From contig PAZL01000026.1 in assembly GCA_002715485.1 (NCBI GenBank), positions 1 to 58,599 on the forward strand: a stretch of 58,599 bases of DNA, in the 5' to 3' direction. Shown here in pieces: positions 56,182-58,599 of the stretch. Source of the DNA: Aequorivita sp. Its GTDB lineage: Bacteria; Bacteroidota; Bacteroidia; Flavobacteriales; Flavobacteriaceae. The notes beneath the pieces were generated by a model. The model saw only the letters and a list, made by a program, of their open reading frames with translations. It did not search any database and was not told the DNA's origin. Position 1 is the stretch's first letter; each line of letters starts with the position of its first letter. Both the position numbers and the translations under genes were made by a program.

Positions 56182-57360
56182 ATGAGTAAAGAAGTTTCAA
56201 AACGTTACGAACAACGTGGTGTATCTGCAGGGAAGGAAGACGTACATAATGCTATTAAAAATGTAGATAAAGGTCTTTTCCCAAAGGCATTCTGCAAAAT
56301 AGTACCTGATTATCTAACGGGTAATGCTGATTATTGCTTAATAATGCACGCTGATGGAGCAGGTACCAAATCTTCTTTAGCCTATGCGTATTGGAAAGAA
56401 ACTGGTGATCTTTCCGTTTGGAAAGGCATTGCGCAAGATGCACTTATTATGAATATTGATGATCTTCTTTGCGTAGGGGCCGTTGATAATATAATGCTTT
56501 CTTCTACCATTGGTAGAAATAAAAACCTAATTCCAGGTGAGGTTATTTCAGCAATTATTAATGGTACCGAAGAATTGATATCCGAAATGAGACAATACGG
56601 CGTTACCATTCATTCAACCGGTGGAGAGACCGCCGATGTGGGCGATTTAGTGCGTACTATTATCGTAGATTCCACGGTAACGGCACGAATGAAACGCAGT
56701 GCGGTTGTGGACAATGCAAATATTAAACCGGGTGACGTAATTGTTGGTTTAGCTTCTTTTGGACAAGCTACTTATGAAAAGGAATACAACGGAGGTATGG
56801 GGAGCAATGGATTGACATCGGCTAGGCACGATGTTTTTGATAATTACTTAGCACAAAAATATCCAGAAACATTTGACTCATCAGTTCCAAAAGAACTTGT
56901 TTATTCAGGATCAAAAAAATTGGATGATTCAATTGCTGATAGTCCTTTGAATGCCGGAAAACTGTTGCTATCGCCCACTCGAACCTATGCGCCTATCATT
57001 AAAAAGATTCTTTCACAATTCAGTAATAAAGAAATCCATGGAATGGTGCACTGTAGTGGTGGCGCACAGACTAAGATTCTTCACTTTATTGAAAATCTTC
57101 ATATTATAAAGGATAATTTATTTGAAGTGCCGCCGCTATTCAAACTTATACAGGCTGAAAGTGGCACAGATTGGAAGGAAATGTACCAGGTTTTTAATAT
57201 GGGACACCGGATGGAGCTATACGTTCCCGAAGAAATTGCTGAAAACATTATTGAAATTTCAAAATCCTTTGATGTTGATGCGCAGATTGTGGGAAGGGTA
57301 GAAGCCGCTTCTTCCAAACAGCTTACTATTAAATCTGCAATGGGAGAATTTTTATATTGA
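56182..57360 (+). CDS. purM: Phosphoribosylformylglycinamidine cyclo-ligase (AIR synthetase)
   Basis: Fifth step of de novo purine synthesis: FGAM to AIR with ATP. Contains the N-terminal RYEQRGVSAGKEDVHNAI, the ATP-site IMHADGAGTKSSLAY, DDLLCVGAVDNIMLSSTIG, GGETADVGDLV, and the C-terminal half with GLASFGQATYEKEYNGGMGSNG (split positions) and HCSGGAQTKIL. At 392 aa it is the long form seen in Bacteroidota (about 345 in E. coli). It is served by the promoter that overlaps the curli terminator. Confidence 0.95.
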   Translation: MSKEVSKRYEQRGVSAGKEDVHNAIKNVDKGLFPKAFCKIVPDYLTGNADYCLIMHADGAGTKSSLAYAYWKETGDLSVWKGIAQDALIMNIDDLLCVGAVDNIMLSSTIGRNKNLIPGEVISAIINGTEELISEMRQYGVTIHSTGGETADVGDLVRTIIVDSTVTARMKRSAVVDNANIKPGDVIVGLASFGQATYEKEYNGGMGSNGLTSARHDVFDNYLAQKYPETFDSSVPKELVYSGSKKLDDSIADSPLNAGKLLLSPTRTYAPIIKKILSQFSNKEIHGMVHCSGGAQTKILHFIENLHIIKDNLFEVPPLFKLIQAESGTDWKEMYQVFNMGHRMELYVPEEIAENIIEISKSFDVDAQIVGRVEAASSKQLTIKSAMGEFLY

Positions 57361-57425
57361 TATTTTGGATTATATTCGTGATTGATTTTGAGCCATGTAC
57401 TATGGTGGCCCACAATTACTAGCGG

Positions 57426-58157
57426 ATGCCAAAGAAGATTTTCTTTAAAAACTACAAAATAGGATTGGGGGTTTTAGCCATTTTTTTTATTGTAGCAAGT
57501 ATAGTCATTCACTCCTTTCACAATTATTCTTTGTTTCGCTTACTGCGCGGAATAATATGTTATACAGCCCTAGTTTACGTATTAATTGCGCACGGAAAAA
57601 ACATTCAAAAATGGTTGGTGGGTTTTCTTTTCTTTTATGGGGCATCCAGCGTTACAACAGTTTGGTATGAAAACAGTACTATGGCTAGTGTTTCTATGAT
57701 ACTGAACTTCTTGGCGTTTTTGATGCTGCTTTGGTATATTGTTCCCAAATTCACATTTAAGAAAATCTCAAAAGCATTTACGCTCCTCATAGTTTTAATG
57801 TTGCTTTTGAATGGGTATTTGTTTTTACAATTTGTTGAACTAATGAAGGAAATGACTTTGAATTATACCCAATATATATTTATGGTTTTAAGTGCTTTTT
57901 GTGGTATTTTATTGGCTTTCATGGCACTGTTCTACAATCATTATTTTAATTCCAAACTGTCCATGGGCTTTACGCTTTTGGTTTTTTTGATCATTTTTGC
58001 GGAGATATTTAGGGGTATAGGTTATTATGACCTAGCATACAGCACTCTGTTTGTTTATTTGGCAAGGATATTTTTAGTGCTTAGTGTTTATACGCTTGTG
58101 CATTTTTCTTTTTTGGATTTAAAAAATGTAAAAGTTTCAAAAACTGCTGCTCCTTGA
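57426..58157 (+). CDS. Multipass membrane protein of unknown function (243 aa)
   Basis: Seven or eight hydrophobic helices along nearly the whole length (for example GVLAIFFIVASIVIHSF, FTLLIVLMLLLNGYLFL, MGFTLLVFLIIFAEIF), short loops, basic N-terminus and a soluble C-terminal tail of about 12 residues. I recognise no family with confidence; the layout recalls 7TM signal-type or lysoplasmalogenase-like membrane proteins but without their motifs. It lies between purM and prfA with a 65-bp gap before it and 80 bp after it. Confidence 0.75.
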   Translation: MPKKIFFKNYKIGLGVLAIFFIVASIVIHSFHNYSLFRLLRGIICYTALVYVLIAHGKNIQKWLVGFLFFYGASSVTTVWYENSTMASVSMILNFLAFLMLLWYIVPKFTFKKISKAFTLLIVLMLLLNGYLFLQFVELMKEMTLNYTQYIFMVLSAFCGILLAFMALFYNHYFNSKLSMGFTLLVFLIIFAEIFRGIGYYDLAYSTLFVYLARIFLVLSVYTLVHFSFLDLKNVKVSKTAAP

Positions 58158-58237
58158 AATTTTTATAGATCGAGCCCTTCTACAAGCGCTTCCATTCCCT
58201 TAAAAAATTGTAAATTTGCACCCATTATAAAATATAT

Positions 58238-58599
58238 ATGTTAGACAGGCTTCAAATAATAAAACAACGTTTTGACGAGGTGAGCGACCTTATTATTCAA
58301 CCCGATATTATCAGTGACCAAAAGCGGTATATACAGTTGAACAAAGAGTATAAAGACCTACGGGTACTGATGGACAAACGTTCCGAATTTCTAGAACTTA
58401 CCAATAATATAAACGAAGCAGAAGAAATAATAGACGATGGCAGCGATGCCGAAATGGTAGAAATGGCAAAGCTACAGATGGAGGAAGCAAAGGAGCGTCT
58501 GCCGAAACTGGAAGAAGAAATTAAATTTCTTTTAGTGCCGAAAGACCCCGAAGATGCCAAAAATGCCGTGATGGAGATAAGGGCCGGAACGGGTGGTGA
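58238..58599 (+). CDS. prfA: Peptide chain release factor 1 (5' part, runs off the right edge)
   Basis: Recognises UAA and UAG stop codons. The first 120 residues are present: N-terminal helical domain ([18 protein letters not shown] ... [19 protein letters not shown]) and the start of the core domain, ending in MEIRAGTGG, which leads directly into the conserved DEA-type segment of RF1. The PxT anticodon and GGQ motifs lie beyond the window. Start is ATG at 58238. A TAAATTTG box at 58211-58218 may be the -7 element. Confidence 0.92.
   Translation, partial: MLDRLQIIKQRFDEVSDLIIQPDIISDQKRYIQLNKEYKDLRVLMDKRSEFLELTNNINEAEEIIDDGSDAEMVEMAKLQMEEAKERLPKLEEEIKFLLVPKDPEDAKNAVMEIRAGTGG

Overview
This 58.6 kb window is a dense, low-GC chromosomal segment from a member of the Bacteroidota, most likely a Flavobacteriaceae-type bacterium. 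The evidence is a set of lineage-typical genes: type III glutamine synthetase, a DoxX/BT_3928-type fusion, DUF4293, DUF1599, Nif3 next to a zinc-ribbon-like coiled-coil protein, and Rho with a long disordered insert. Several upstream regions also carry the Bacteroidota promoter pattern TTTG-N(18-20)-TAnnTTTG. I see no phage, insertion sequence, integrase or CRISPR array. Most of the window is core housekeeping DNA.

Layout. 1-9.4 kb: 5' part of kynU, small lipoproteins and membrane proteins, a GNAT protein, a methyltransferase, msrA, a coiled-coil protein with a degenerate zinc ribbon, Nif3, lpxK, and a TPR hybrid histidine kinase. 9.4-18.1 kb: gap, lipA, a sigma factor, a GT2 glycosyltransferase, a fasciclin lipoprotein, murB, an aminotransferase, an aspartyl-protease/PDZ protein and a DUF1573 protein. 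18.2-28.9 kb: valS, a 16-unit 21-bp minisatellite, a rsfS-ftsH-LUD-cdsA-psd-ACBP cluster, birA, pyrE and a Nudix gene. 28.9-38.1 kb: M14 peptidase, rho, DUF4293, phosphodiesterase, truA, an ABC exporter, cdaA, folP. 38.1-44.0 kb: a seven-gene plus-strand run (DUF1599, DoxX fusion, OppB-like permease, thioredoxin-like, tpiA, prmA, clpS). 44.0-49.3 kb: tRNA-Arg(ACG), apt, a protein with a duplicated domain, a Ca2+/Na+ antiporter, glnN. 49.3-56.1 kb: a curli-type functional-amyloid operon. 56.1-58.6 kb: purM, a membrane protein and the 5' part of prfA.

The most interesting region is 49.3-56.1 kb. It encodes a type VIII (curli/nucleation-precipitation) secretion system with unusual architecture. 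The major subunit is built from 38 consecutive 11-residue units with no insertion or deletion. A minor curlin follows, then a protein joining a CsgH-like region to CsgE, then CsgF, then a CsgG whose pore domain is followed by a predicted outer-membrane beta-barrel, and finally a multidomain lipoprotein (carboxypeptidase-regulatory-like, Fn3-like and TolB-like propeller regions) whose start overlaps csgG. The operon is preceded by three successive terminator-like hairpins and a 380-bp leader with a dyad, and has an internal hairpin after the major subunit. Curli systems are known in Bacteroidota; the repeat regularity, the fusions and the terminal lipoprotein are the parts worth attention. A secondary curiosity is the 21-bp tandem repeat after valS. 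Another is that four convergent gene pairs share a single TTAA as mutual stop codons.
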